Positions 33,712 through 40,745 of a stretch of DNA of 64,000 nt are shown piece after piece. Made by a program: the position numbers and the translations under genes. The notes under the pieces are model-generated. The model ran no database searches. It saw only the letters and a list, made by a program, of their open reading frames with translations, and was not told where the DNA came from. This DNA is from JASHPR01 sp963842355 (GTDB taxonomy: Bacteria > Actinomycetota > Actinomycetes > Streptosporangiales > Streptosporangiaceae). The number at the start of each line of letters is the position of its first letter. Within the stretch, counting starts at the first letter, position 1. The stretch spans positions 1,426,001-1,490,000 of the forward strand of contig CAWJGC010000004.1 in assembly GCA_963842355.1 (NCBI GenBank), given 5' to 3'.

Positions 33712-34371
33712 ATGCTCCGGCCTGAGGGCTCGCCTGCGGCCGCGGCGCAGCGGACGGCGGCGCTCACCGCCGTGCTGCGTCCCGACGACCCGGGCGCGCT
33801 GGTGTCAGCCGCCGACGTCGCCCAGGTGCTCCGCGACCATGGGGAGCCTGAGCCGATCGAGCTGACCGATGCCGACATCGCGCAGATGCGCGCCGTGGCG
33901 GGCGAACTGCTCGCCGTCTTCGCGGCGCCCGACACCGCGGCCGCGGCCGGCCGGCTCAACCGGATGCTCGCCCGGGCCGCGGCACCGCCCCGGCTGACCG
34001 ACCACGACAGCACCGCCTGGCACATCCACGTCGATGCCGGCGACGCAGCCTCATGGGCGCGATGGCTGGCCGCCTCGTCGGCGCTGGCGCTGGCGACGCT
34101 GCTCGCTGACCGGCAATCACGCCCCGGCGGCCTGTGCTCGGCGACTGGCTGCCAGAAGCCGTTCGTGGATCTCGGCCGGGGAGCCCCCCGCCGGTACTGC
34201 TCGCCCCGGTGTGCCAGCAGGACGCGCGTCGTGGCCTACCGCCGCTCGCGCGCGGCCGGGCCCGAACCAGGCAGCGCGGACGCCGGCCGCAGCGCAGGCT
34301 CGAGCAGCCGCAGCGCGCCGGCGTCCGCGTCGAGCTCGGCCGCGATGCCGATCGGGAAGGCCTGGAAGTAA
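33712..34371 (+). CDS. CGNR zinc-finger (ABATE-domain) transcriptional regulator
   Basis: A 219-residue paralogue-type partner of the 19.3-kb regulator. The ABATE-like N-terminal domain is followed by the zinc finger with Cys142, Cys147, Cys163 and Cys167 (CSATGCQKPFVDLG, RRYCSPRCASRTRVVAYRR). The usual CGNR tetrad reads CASR here. ATG 33712 has GAGGGAGGG upstream. The last 40 residues are Ser/Ala-rich, lie antisense to the LD-carboxypeptidase gene, and are probably not conserved; a lost stop codon or indel is possible. Confidence 0.83.
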   Translation: MLRPEGSPAAAAQRTAALTAVLRPDDPGALVSAADVAQVLRDHGEPEPIELTDADIAQMRAVAGELLAVFAAPDTAAAAGRLNRMLARAAAPPRLTDHDSTAWHIHVDAGDAASWARWLAASSALALATLLADRQSRPGGLCSATGCQKPFVDLGRGAPRRYCSPRCASRTRVVAYRRSRAAGPEPGSADAGRSAGSSSRSAPASASSSAAMPIGKAWK

Positions 34372-35204
34372 CCGCCGTGGCCCACGTTCGCCCGCGCGAT
34401 CATCGGCACCCCCAGGCCGCCGAGGCGCTCGCGGAGTATCTCCTCGACCGGCGCTGGTTCGCCGCAGCCGACGAACGTTCCGGTCACGATCCCGGCGACG
34501 CCGTCGAGGTACCCGGAGCGGCGGAGCTGGGTGAGCATCCGGTCCAGCCGGTAGTCCGCCTCGTTCTGCTCCTCCACGAGCAGGATGCCGCCGCGCGCGG
34601 GCCAGGACGTGTCGGTGCCGAGCGACGACGTCAGCAGGCTCAGGTTCCCGCCGAGGGTGACGCCGCGGGCGTGCCCGCCGACCACGGGGGTAGCCGTCGG
34701 GTAGCGGAGGTCGGTGGCCCGCTCAGGGTGCATCAGCGCGCGCAGCATCGAGCCGAACGAGTAATGCCCGGCCGCCCCCGACGAGGCCACCATGGGGCTC
34801 AGCAGCGAGGCCCAGCCGAGCTTGCTGGCCGCGGCCTCGAGCACGGCCGTCACGTCGGAGTAGCCCGCCAGCACCTTCGGCGGCAGCCCGGCGAGGCCGT
34901 CCCAGTCCATGGCCTCCAGGGTGCGCTGCGCGCCGTAGCCGCCCGTGGCGAAGATGATCCCGGCGATGCCCGGGTCGGTCAGGGCGGCGCGCAGGTCCGC
35001 GGTGCGCAGCTGGTCGTCGCCCGCCAGGTACGGGCGCAGGGTGCCCCGATCCCGGGCCGACGGGTAGAGCACCGGGTCCAGGCCGGCGAATCGCAGCGTG
35101 TCGAGCCCGACGGGCAGCCGCTCCGGGTCGGGCGGGCTGCTGACCGACAGCACGGCGACCCGGTCGCCAGGGCGCAGGGCCGGGGGACGATCCAGAGAGT
35201 GCAC
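34236..35204 (-). CDS. LD-carboxypeptidase (S66 / LdcA-like, MccF-type)
   Basis: Serine peptidase of 322 residues that cleaves the L,D-bond of murein tetrapeptides in recycling, or related amide bonds (MccF-type). The N-terminal ALRPGDRVAVLSVSSP, IIFATGGYGAQRTL, KVLAGYSDVTAVL and GGNLSLLTSSLGTD segments match S66 peptidases; catalytic Glu and His lie in LLVEEQNE and NVGHGG. Start GTG 35204 is not preceded by a Shine-Dalgarno but by TATACG seven bases upstream, suggesting a leaderless transcript. The 3' end overlaps the CGNR gene. Confidence 0.83.
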   Translation of the reverse strand: MHSLDRPPALRPGDRVAVLSVSSPPDPERLPVGLDTLRFAGLDPVLYPSARDRGTLRPYLAGDDQLRTADLRAALTDPGIAGIIFATGGYGAQRTLEAMDWDGLAGLPPKVLAGYSDVTAVLEAAASKLGWASLLSPMVASSGAAGHYSFGSMLRALMHPERATDLRYPTATPVVGGHARGVTLGGNLSLLTSSLGTDTSWPARGGILLVEEQNEADYRLDRMLTQLRRSGYLDGVAGIVTGTFVGCGEPAPVEEILRERLGGLGVPMIARANVGHGGYFQAFPIGIAAELDADAGALRLLEPALRPASALPGSGPAARERR

Positions 35205-35211
35205 GTTTTGC

Positions 35212-35217
35212 CGTATA
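35212..35217 (-). promoter_or_regulatory. -10-like hexamer for a leaderless LD-carboxypeptidase mRNA
   Basis: TATACG on the minus strand ends seven bases before the GTG start codon, placing the transcription start at or next to the first codon. No ribosome-binding site is present. Confidence 0.4.
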
Positions 35218-35309
35218 TCACAGGCGCCCGGCCCGCCGGCCGGGCGGCACGGCCGCCCCCGGCATGATCGGTGTTTGACCAGGGCCGGAAAGTGGGAAAC
35301 TCTTCTGAC

Positions 35310-35672
35310 GTGGCACAGATCGACCCCCCGGCCGACGCCATCGTCGGTGACTGGCTGACCGTTCCCGAGGTTGCTGAGCGGCTCGGGCTCGCCGTGAGCC
35401 GGGTCAAGCAACTGCTGCGCGACCGCAAGCTGGTCGCGGTCCAGCGCCCCAGCGGCGCGTTCTGCGTGCCCGCGGCCTTCCTGGACGGCGATCAGGTCGT
35501 CCGGGGCCTGCACGGCACGCTCACCCTGCTCTTCGACTGCGGCTTCGACGAGGCGGAAGCGCTGCGCTGGCTGTTCACGGCCGACGACTCGCTGCCCGGC
35601 ACGCCGATCCAGGCGATCGCCGAGCACCGGGGCACCGAAGTGAACCGGCGGGCCCAGGCGCTCGCGTTCTGA
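35310..35672 (+). CDS. Rv2175c-family DNA-binding protein
   Basis: About 120 residues: a winged-helix/HTH N-terminal part (WLTVPEVAERLGLAVSRVKQLLRDRKLVAVQRPSG has the excisionase-like recognition pattern) and the conserved C-terminal region GTLTLLFDCGFDEAEALRWLF, EVNRRAQALAF. In Mycobacterium tuberculosis the homologue Rv2175c is phosphorylated by the neighbouring kinase PknL. GTG 35310 is chosen by homologue length; GTG 35292 is an alternative. It lies upstream of, and convergent with, the polyprenyl synthase. Confidence 0.83.
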   Translation: MAQIDPPADAIVGDWLTVPEVAERLGLAVSRVKQLLRDRKLVAVQRPSGAFCVPAAFLDGDQVVRGLHGTLTLLFDCGFDEAEALRWLFTADDSLPGTPIQAIAEHRGTEVNRRAQALAF

Positions 35673-35679
35673 CCGCTGG

Positions 35680-36788
35680 TCAGTCGCTGCGCGCGGTCGC
35701 GGCCACCGCGAGTTCGGCCAGCGCGCGCTTGGCCTGGCTGGTGATGGGCGCGTCGTCGAGCGCGGCCAGCGCCTCGGCGACGCTGGCGTCGATCATCTGC
35801 TCGCAGGCGGCCAGGGCTCCCGTGCCGGTGAGGACCGAGCGGACTTCCGCCACGCCCTCGTCGCCGAGCAGCCGGTCGCCCAGGCGTCGGTCGAGCAGGT
35901 CACGCTGGGCCGGGCTGGACCGGTCCCGGGCCAGCGCGACCAGGACCGTGCGCTTTCCCTCGCGAAGGTCGTCGCCGGCGGCTTCCCGGTCAGTCCGGGA
36001 TCGCCGAACACGCCCAGCACGTCGTCCCGGAGCTGGAACGCGACGCCGAGCGGCAGGCCGTAACGGGTGAAAGCGCCGGCCGTGGTGCCGTCCGGGCCGG
36101 CCGTGGTGCCGTCCGGGCCGGCCGTGGTGCCGTGCGGGCCGGCCAGCGCCGCCCCGAGGTGCAGCGGGCGCTCGACGGTGTACTTCGCCGACTTGTACCG
36201 GACGACCCGCAGCGCGCTGTCGACCGTGCCGTCCCCCGCGAACTGGCCGAGCAGGTCCAGGTACTGGCCGGAGGTGACCTCGGCGCGCATCGCGTCGAGC
36301 ACCGGCTGGCCCCGTCGCAGCGCCGCGGGCGGCAGCCCGCTGGCGTGGAACATCTGATCGGTCCAGGCCTGGAGGAGATCGCCGATCAGGATCGCCGTTC
36401 CGGTCCCGAACGCGTCGGCTGACCCGCGCCAGCCGCCGGCCGCGTGCCGGGCCGCGAAGCGGCGGTGCACCGATGGCCGGCCGCGCCGGGTGTCGCTGGC
36501 GTCCATGACGTCGTCGTGCACCAGCGCGCCCGCGTGCAGCAGTTCGAGCGCCGCCGCGGCCGCGTAGATCTGCGGGCAGTCCTCGCCGCCTGCGCCGCGC
36601 CAGCCCCAGTAGCAGAACGCCGGGCGCAGCCGCTTGCCGCCGGACAGCAGTTCGGTGATCGCGTCGAGCCACGGGAGCAGGTCCGGGCCGATGTCGCCGA
36701 GCGCGTCGCGCTGCTGGCCGAGAAAGTCCGTCAGCGCGCGCCCGACCTGATCGCGGATGCGCCGAAGGTCGGCCTGGCTGGTCGCCAT
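35680..36788 (-). CDS. polyprenyl (geranylgeranyl-type) diphosphate synthase, frameshifted
   Basis: Isoprenyl chain-elongating enzyme. The N-terminal frame from ATG 36788 has GGKRLRPAFCYWG, the first Asp-rich motif (HDDVMDASDTRRGRPS) and the second (FQLRDDVLGVFGD). The frame then derails after GLTGKP, while the other frame supplies the expected continuation AGDDLREGKRTVLVALA to the end at 35680. A missing G at 35980-35981 (plus strand) explains the break; corrected length is about 369 residues. A 21-bp repeat encoding GPDGTTA is inserted near residues 220-240. Neighbouring metF and Rv2175c-like genes match the order around mycobacterial idsA2. Product chain length unknown. Confidence 0.82.
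36070..36132 (-). repeat. 21-bp tandem repeat in the polyprenyl synthase gene
   Basis: Three copies of GCCGTGGTGCCGTCCGGGCC plus one base (the third slightly different) encode GPDGTTA in frame, lengthening a loop between helices. Confidence 0.9.
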
Positions 36789-36894
36789 GCTGGCGAGATT
36801 AGCCCGGCCGCGACGTGCGCGGGTGGTGCCTGGCCCAGGGCCGGTGTGCCCACCACCACCCGGGAGCCGGCCGATCCACGCTAGCCTGGTGGGT

Positions 36895-37857
36895 ATGCCG
36901 CCGCGCCACCTCGAAGCCGCGCCAGCGATCAGGGACCTGCTGGCCTCGGGCACCGAGTCGTTCTCGTTCGAGTTCATGCCGCCCAAGACCGAGGCGGACG
37001 AGCGGCAGCTTTGGCGGGCGGTCCGCCAGCTTGAGACGCTGCGGCCGACGTTCGTCTCGGTGACCTACGGGGCGGGCGGCTCGACCCGCGACCGGACGGT
37101 CCGGGTCACCGGCCGGATCGCCGAGGAGACGACGCTCACCCCGGTCGGGCACTTCACGGCCGTGAACCACTCCGTGGCCGAGTTGCGTCACGTGATCGGC
37201 TCGTACGCGGCGGTGGGCGTGCGGAACGTGCTCGCCCTGCGCGGCGACCCGCCGGGCGCGCCCGGCGACGACTGGCTGCCGCATCCCGAGGGCCTGCGGT
37301 ACGCGGAGGAACTCGTCCGCCTGATCAAGTCGCACGGTGACTTCTGCGTCGGGGTCGCGGCGTTTCCCGAGGGGCACCCCAGGTCGGCCGATGCGGACTC
37401 CGATGTCGAGTACTTCGTGGCCAAGTGCCGGGCCGGGGCGGACTTCGCCATCACCCAGATGTTCTTCTTCCCCGAGGACTACCTGCGGCTGCGGGACCGG
37501 GTCGCGGTCCGTGGCTGCGAGGTGCCGATCATCGCCGGCATCATGCCGATTACCAGCGCGGCCATGATCGAGCGCATGGTGACGATGTCGGGCGCGCGGT
37601 TCCCCCGGTCGCTGGCGGAGCGGCTGCACGCCGAGGCCGACGACCGCGCGGCCGTGCGGAAGATCGGCGTCGAGTTCGCCGCGGCCATGTGTGACCGGCT
37701 GCTCGCCGAGGGCGTGCCGGGGCTGCACTTCTACACGCTCAACGGTTCGCGGGCCACCCAGGAGATCTACCAGTTGCTCGGGCTCGGCGACCGGGCCCGC
37801 CAGGATGAGGCGGCCACGGGTGGCCGCAGCGGGAGCGCGGCGCCCATCACCGCGTAA
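36895..37857 (+). CDS. metF: methylenetetrahydrofolate reductase
   Basis: FAD enzyme of 320 residues reducing 5,10-methylene-THF to 5-methyl-THF for methionine synthesis. Family motifs: FSFEFMPPKTEADE near the N-terminus (catalytic Glu), VSVTYGAGGSTRDRT, NVLALRGDPP, FCVGVAAFPEGHP, ADFAITQMFF, PIIAGIMPI and the end GLHFYTLNGS. All are present. Start ATG 36895. It lies next to the polyprenyl synthase as in mycobacteria and feeds the methyl cycle that includes metK in this window. The 3' end overlaps the GNAT gene by 91 bases. Confidence 0.93.
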   Translation: MPPRHLEAAPAIRDLLASGTESFSFEFMPPKTEADERQLWRAVRQLETLRPTFVSVTYGAGGSTRDRTVRVTGRIAEETTLTPVGHFTAVNHSVAELRHVIGSYAAVGVRNVLALRGDPPGAPGDDWLPHPEGLRYAEELVRLIKSHGDFCVGVAAFPEGHPRSADADSDVEYFVAKCRAGADFAITQMFFFPEDYLRLRDRVAVRGCEVPIIAGIMPITSAAMIERMVTMSGARFPRSLAERLHAEADDRAAVRKIGVEFAAAMCDRLLAEGVPGLHFYTLNGSRATQEIYQLLGLGDRARQDEAATGGRSGSAAPITA

Positions 37858-38423
37858 GGAACGGCGTTCCCGGGGAAGCTGTAGCCGGTCAGCAGGTCGG
37901 TGAAACCCAGGCCGCGGTAGAGCCGCCTGGCTGGCGAGTCCGCATCCTGCGTCGATAGCACCGCCGTGCGCTCGGACCGCCCCTGGGCGAGGCCGAGCAC
38001 CAGGCTCCGGCCGATGCCACGGCGGTGATAGTCCGGGTGGACGTGCACCTCCGCGATCTCCAGCGAGTCAGCGAGCCACGCGGCGGCGACCGCCGCTCCG
38101 GTCCGGACGGTGAGCGCGGTGGCGACGACGTCGTGCCACCACTGGCCGTCCGCGCCTCTGAAGCTGTAGCCGAAGCCGATGATCTGGCCGAACGGGCCGG
38201 GCCTCACGTGCGGGCCGGGGGCGTCGACCGGGCCGGGGAGGTCGGCGGTCACGGCGAGCGCACGGAACCCCTGGTAGCCCGCGTGTTGCTCCATGATCGA
38301 GCGCCGGCCGGGTAGCTGACCTGGATCGGGCCGCATCGCAGCCGCGTATACCGCGGTCAGCGCGCCGAGTTCGGACACGAAGGCCGCGCGGCTGAGTTCC
38401 CGCGGCGGGATTGAGCATCGCAC
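37767..38423 (-). CDS. GNAT-family N-acetyltransferase
   Basis: About 218 residues. The acetyl-CoA-binding segment is clear: IAEVHVHPDYHRRGIGRSLVLGL, followed by AVLSTQDADSPARRLYRGLGF. The region before it (FGQIIGFGYSFRGADGQWWHDVV) forms the substrate half. Position beside metF mirrors mycobacterial Rv2170, a GNAT. Start GTG 38423. The last 20 or so residues, antisense to metF, are Pro/Ser/Arg-rich and may not be real. Substrate unknown. Confidence 0.82.
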   Translation of the reverse strand: MRCSIPPRELSRAAFVSELGALTAVYAAAMRPDPGQLPGRRSIMEQHAGYQGFRALAVTADLPGPVDAPGPHVRPGPFGQIIGFGYSFRGADGQWWHDVVATALTVRTGAAVAAAWLADSLEIAEVHVHPDYHRRGIGRSLVLGLAQGRSERTAVLSTQDADSPARRLYRGLGFTDLLTGYSFPGNAVPYAVMGAALPLRPPVAASSWRARSPSPSNW

Positions 38424-38498
38424 GGCGGCCAGCGTAATCGAGACTCCCGGGGCGCGGCTCGGCGGTCGGCCCCGTTTTGTCGGACCCCCCTTGTAACT

Positions 38499-38514
38499 TC
38501 GAACGCAGGTTGCA
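38499..38514. promoter_or_regulatory. imperfect LexA (SOS) box
   Basis: TCGAACGCAGGTTGCA follows the actinobacterial SOS consensus TCGAAC-N4-GTTCGA with two mismatches in the right half. It is the first of two sites before the HEPN gene. Confidence 0.45.
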
Positions 38515-38532
38515 ATTGGCTGGACAGTCGAA

Positions 38533-38547
38533 CGAACCTATGTTCGA
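38533..38547. promoter_or_regulatory. near-perfect LexA (SOS) box
   Basis: CGAACCTATGTTCGA matches TCGAAC-N4-GTTCGA in all but the first base. It lies 140 bp upstream of the HEPN-gene start and suggests DNA-damage induction by LexA release. Confidence 0.72.
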
Positions 38548-38686
38548 ATACCTGAGAAGAGGCAGTCCGGCGAGATCCGCCCCGCGCGGGCCGCCGGGCC
38601 GTCACTGACCGGGTGGGGCGTGGGGAAGCGCTCCACCCGGCCAGGGGCGGGGCGCCAGCTAGGCGCCACTGATGGGAGGAGTTGCA

Positions 38687-39163
38687 GTGGGTACTGCCGC
38701 TATGACGACAGCCGCGCCGGCGGGCGGCGACGGGAGCGGCCCCCGGCCACGCCGGGTCGCGCCGTCCGCGCTGGCCCTCCTGGAGTCGGCGAGGTACGGG
38801 CTGGCGGCCGCCGAGGGCGAGGCCTCGGCGGGCGCGCGGTATGTATCGGCTCACCTGGCGGCGCTCCGGGCCGCCGCGGCGGTCGTGGCGGCCCGGGCCG
38901 AGCCGGGCACCTCGACGCGCCGCAGGAAGCCGCTGAGCGTCTGGGAGCTGCTGCCGAAGGTAGAGCCCGCGCTGTCCGAGTGGGCCGCGTTCTTTGCCGC
39001 AGGCGCGGCCAAGCGGGCGGCAGCCGAGGCCGGGCTGCCCCGTGCCGTGTCGCTCCGGGAGGCCGACGACCTGCTCCGCGACGCGGAGACGTTCCTGTCA
39101 CTGGCCGAGAATGCGCTGGGGGTGCCCGCTCAGCCGCTGTTGCCGCTGCTGACCGCGGGATAG
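38687..39163 (+). CDS. SAV_6107-family HEPN-domain protein
   Basis: About 158 residues, all helical. RVAPSALALLESARYGLAAAE, ARYVSAHLAALRAAAAVVAAR, SVWELLPKVEPALSEWAAFF and READDLLRDAETFLSLAE match the SAV_6107 HEPN family found in Streptomyces near SOS-inducible polymerase genes. Typical HEPN RNase RX4-6H residues are not obvious, so nuclease activity is doubtful. GTG 38687 is chosen for GGGAGGAG five bases upstream; ATG 38672 overlaps that site. Two LexA-type boxes precede the gene. Molecular role unknown; a DNA-damage function is inferred from the boxes and family context. Confidence 0.82.
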   Translation: MGTAAMTTAAPAGGDGSGPRPRRVAPSALALLESARYGLAAAEGEASAGARYVSAHLAALRAAAAVVAARAEPGTSTRRRKPLSVWELLPKVEPALSEWAAFFAAGAAKRAAAEAGLPRAVSLREADDLLRDAETFLSLAENALGVPAQPLLPLLTAG

Positions 39164-39209
39164 CTGACGGCGCACGCCCAGGCCCGGGACGCGGCGTGCG
39201 CCGGCCGGC

Positions 39210-39704
39210 TCAGAATGTCTCGATGGCGCCCCGGGCTTCGGAGTCCAGGATTCCCCAGCTGATCAGTTCCTCGGTGAGGTCGGTCGGCGACTTGTCGTAG
39301 ATGACGGCGAGGGAGCGCAGGTCTTCTTGGCGGATCGACAGCACCCGGCCGTTGTAGTCGCCGCGCTGACTCTGGATGGTCGCGACGTAGCGCGCCAGCG
39401 GCCCCGCCTTGTCCTTGGGCAGCTGGGCCATGCGCTCGAGGTCGATCACAAGCTTGGGGGACGGGGCCAGCAGCGTCGGCAGCACGTCCCCGGGGAGCAG
39501 CTCGGATACGGGGACACCGTAGAACTCGGCCAGCTCGGCCAGCTTCTGTACGGTGACGGAGCGATCGCCGCGTTCATAGGAACCAACGACCACGGCCTTC
39601 CAGCGCCCGCGAGACTTCTCCTCAACTCCGTGCAGCGAGAGTCCCTGCTGGGTGCGGATAGCGCGCAGCCGCGCCCCGAGAGTCTTCGCATAGTCAGATG
39701 GCAT
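39210..39704 (-). CDS. bldD: developmental regulator BldD
   Basis: Master repressor of sporulation genes, 164 residues. The XRE-type DNA-binding domain (1-75) has RLRAIRTQQGLSLHGVEEKS and VVVGSYERGDRSVTVQKLAE, nearly identical to Streptomyces BldD. The C-terminal domain carries the c-di-GMP motif RGD-x8-RQ(E)D at 114-116 and 125-128; the third residue of RQDD is Glu here. Binding of a c-di-GMP tetramer dimerises the protein in Streptomyces. The bldD-pyrR adjacency is also conserved there. A BldD-type box 42-54 bp upstream of the start suggests autoregulation. Start ATG 39704. Confidence 0.95.
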   Translation of the reverse strand: MPSDYAKTLGARLRAIRTQQGLSLHGVEEKSRGRWKAVVVGSYERGDRSVTVQKLAELAEFYGVPVSELLPGDVLPTLLAPSPKLVIDLERMAQLPKDKAGPLARYVATIQSQRGDYNGRVLSIRQEDLRSLAVIYDKSPTDLTEELISWGILDSEARGAIETF

Positions 39705-39745
39705 GGTCCCTGGCCCCCTGGCCTTGTCGTAGCTGATAGTGATGG

Positions 39746-39758
39746 TTACGCACAGTGA
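39746..39758. promoter_or_regulatory. BldD box in the bldD promoter
   Basis: TTACGCACAGTGA fits the BldD consensus TNAC-N5-GTNA, with the preferred C-A inside the spacer. The position just upstream of bldD is as expected for autorepression. Confidence 0.6.
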
Positions 39759-39967
39759 CGGTAGGCCGCGAGGGCGACAAGGTCAAGCCGAATGGCAAAA
39801 AGCGGATGAACTTACGCGCCGTGGCGCATCGCCGCGACGCGGGCCGGCCGTCCGTTCCAGATCGCGGGAAGCCCGGCGGGGCAAGGGTTTCCGGGATGCT
39901 GCGATCGCCCCGAATCACCGCTGGCGCGAACGAGATGCCGTTAGATTCGGACATCGTGTGATAAAAG

Positions 39968-39980
39968 TCACTCATAGTCA
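39968..39980. promoter_or_regulatory. BldD box upstream of the pyr operon
   Basis: TCACTCATAGTCA fits TNAC-N5-GTNA. It lies 106 bp before pyrR and 264 bp from bldD, so it could serve the pyr promoter or loop with the bldD-proximal site. The remainder of the 381-bp space 39705-40085 holds no gene. Confidence 0.5.
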
Positions 39981-40055
39981 CGCGGCGTACAGGCGAGTCG
40001 GCACGGTTCACGACCTCCTGACTGGTACCGTGGTCCGGATTGACGTCCTTTAAGG

Positions 40056-40073
40056 CCCGTCCGGTGAGGCGGG
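40056..40073 (+). promoter_or_regulatory. PyrR-binding RNA hairpin at the pyrR ribosome-binding site
   Basis: A CCCG/CGGG stem (40056-40059 with 40070-40073) presents the loop TCCGGTGAGG, which matches the core UCCNGNGAGG of PyrR-binding RNA. The Shine-Dalgarno AAAGGAGG begins one base after it and the ATG follows at 40086. PyrR bound with UMP would block translation, the mechanism known for Mycobacterium smegmatis. Confidence 0.75.
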
Positions 40074-40085
40074 AAAGGAGGTCCG

Positions 40086-40745
40086 ATGATGCATGCGGCC
40101 GACCAGGCCGGGCGCGATCCCCGTCCCGCCCGCCCCCCAGCCGCCGCCCGGCTCGATGATCCGCGACGGGATGCCGCGCGGCGCGGGGCGGAGCTGGCCA
40201 AGGCGGTGCTGGAGCCCGCCGAGATCAGGCGGGCGCTGACCAGGATCGCCCACGAAATCCTCGAGCGCACCGACGGTGCGGGTGATGTCGTCCTGCTGGG
40301 CATCCCGACCCGGGGGGTGCCGCTGGCGCAGCGGCTGGCCGAGCGCCTCGAGCACGTCGAGGGCCACCCCGTTCCGGCCGGATCGCTCGACATCACCATG
40401 TACCGGGATGACCTGAGGCTGCGGCCGGCCCGGGCGCTCGGCCACACGGAGGTCCCGGCGTCCGGCATCGACGGCAGGATCGTGGTCCTGGTGGACGACG
40501 TCCTCTACTCGGGCCGTACCGTCCGGGCCGCGCTGGACGCCCTGGGCGAGCTCGGCCGCCCGCGCGCGGTCCAGCTAGCGGTCCTCGTCGACCGCGGGCA
40601 CCGCGAGCTGCCGATCCGGGCCGACTACGTGGGCAAGAACCTGCCGACTTCGCAGCGTGAGACGGTCCGGGTGCTACTCGCCGAGGTGGACGGCGAGGAC
40701 GCGGTGCTGCTGAGCGCCAGCCCGTCCGGGCGGGAGGATTCATGA
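40086..40745 (+). CDS. pyrR: bifunctional pyr operon regulator / uracil phosphoribosyltransferase PyrR
   Basis: RNA-binding regulator of pyrimidine synthesis with UPRTase activity, 219 residues. Recognised by the PRPP loop VVLVDDVLYSGRTVRAAL, GIPTRGVPLAQRLAERL and LVDRGHRELPIRADYVGKN with the TSQRE motif. A 40-residue disordered N-terminus precedes the usual start. First gene of the operon; a matching RNA hairpin overlaps its ribosome-binding site, so it probably represses its own translation. pyrB begins inside its stop (ATGA at 40742). Confidence 0.95.
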   Translation: MMHAADQAGRDPRPARPPAAARLDDPRRDAARRGAELAKAVLEPAEIRRALTRIAHEILERTDGAGDVVLLGIPTRGVPLAQRLAERLEHVEGHPVPAGSLDITMYRDDLRLRPARALGHTEVPASGIDGRIVVLVDDVLYSGRTVRAALDALGELGRPRAVQLAVLVDRGHRELPIRADYVGKNLPTSQRETVRVLLAEVDGEDAVLLSASPSGREDS

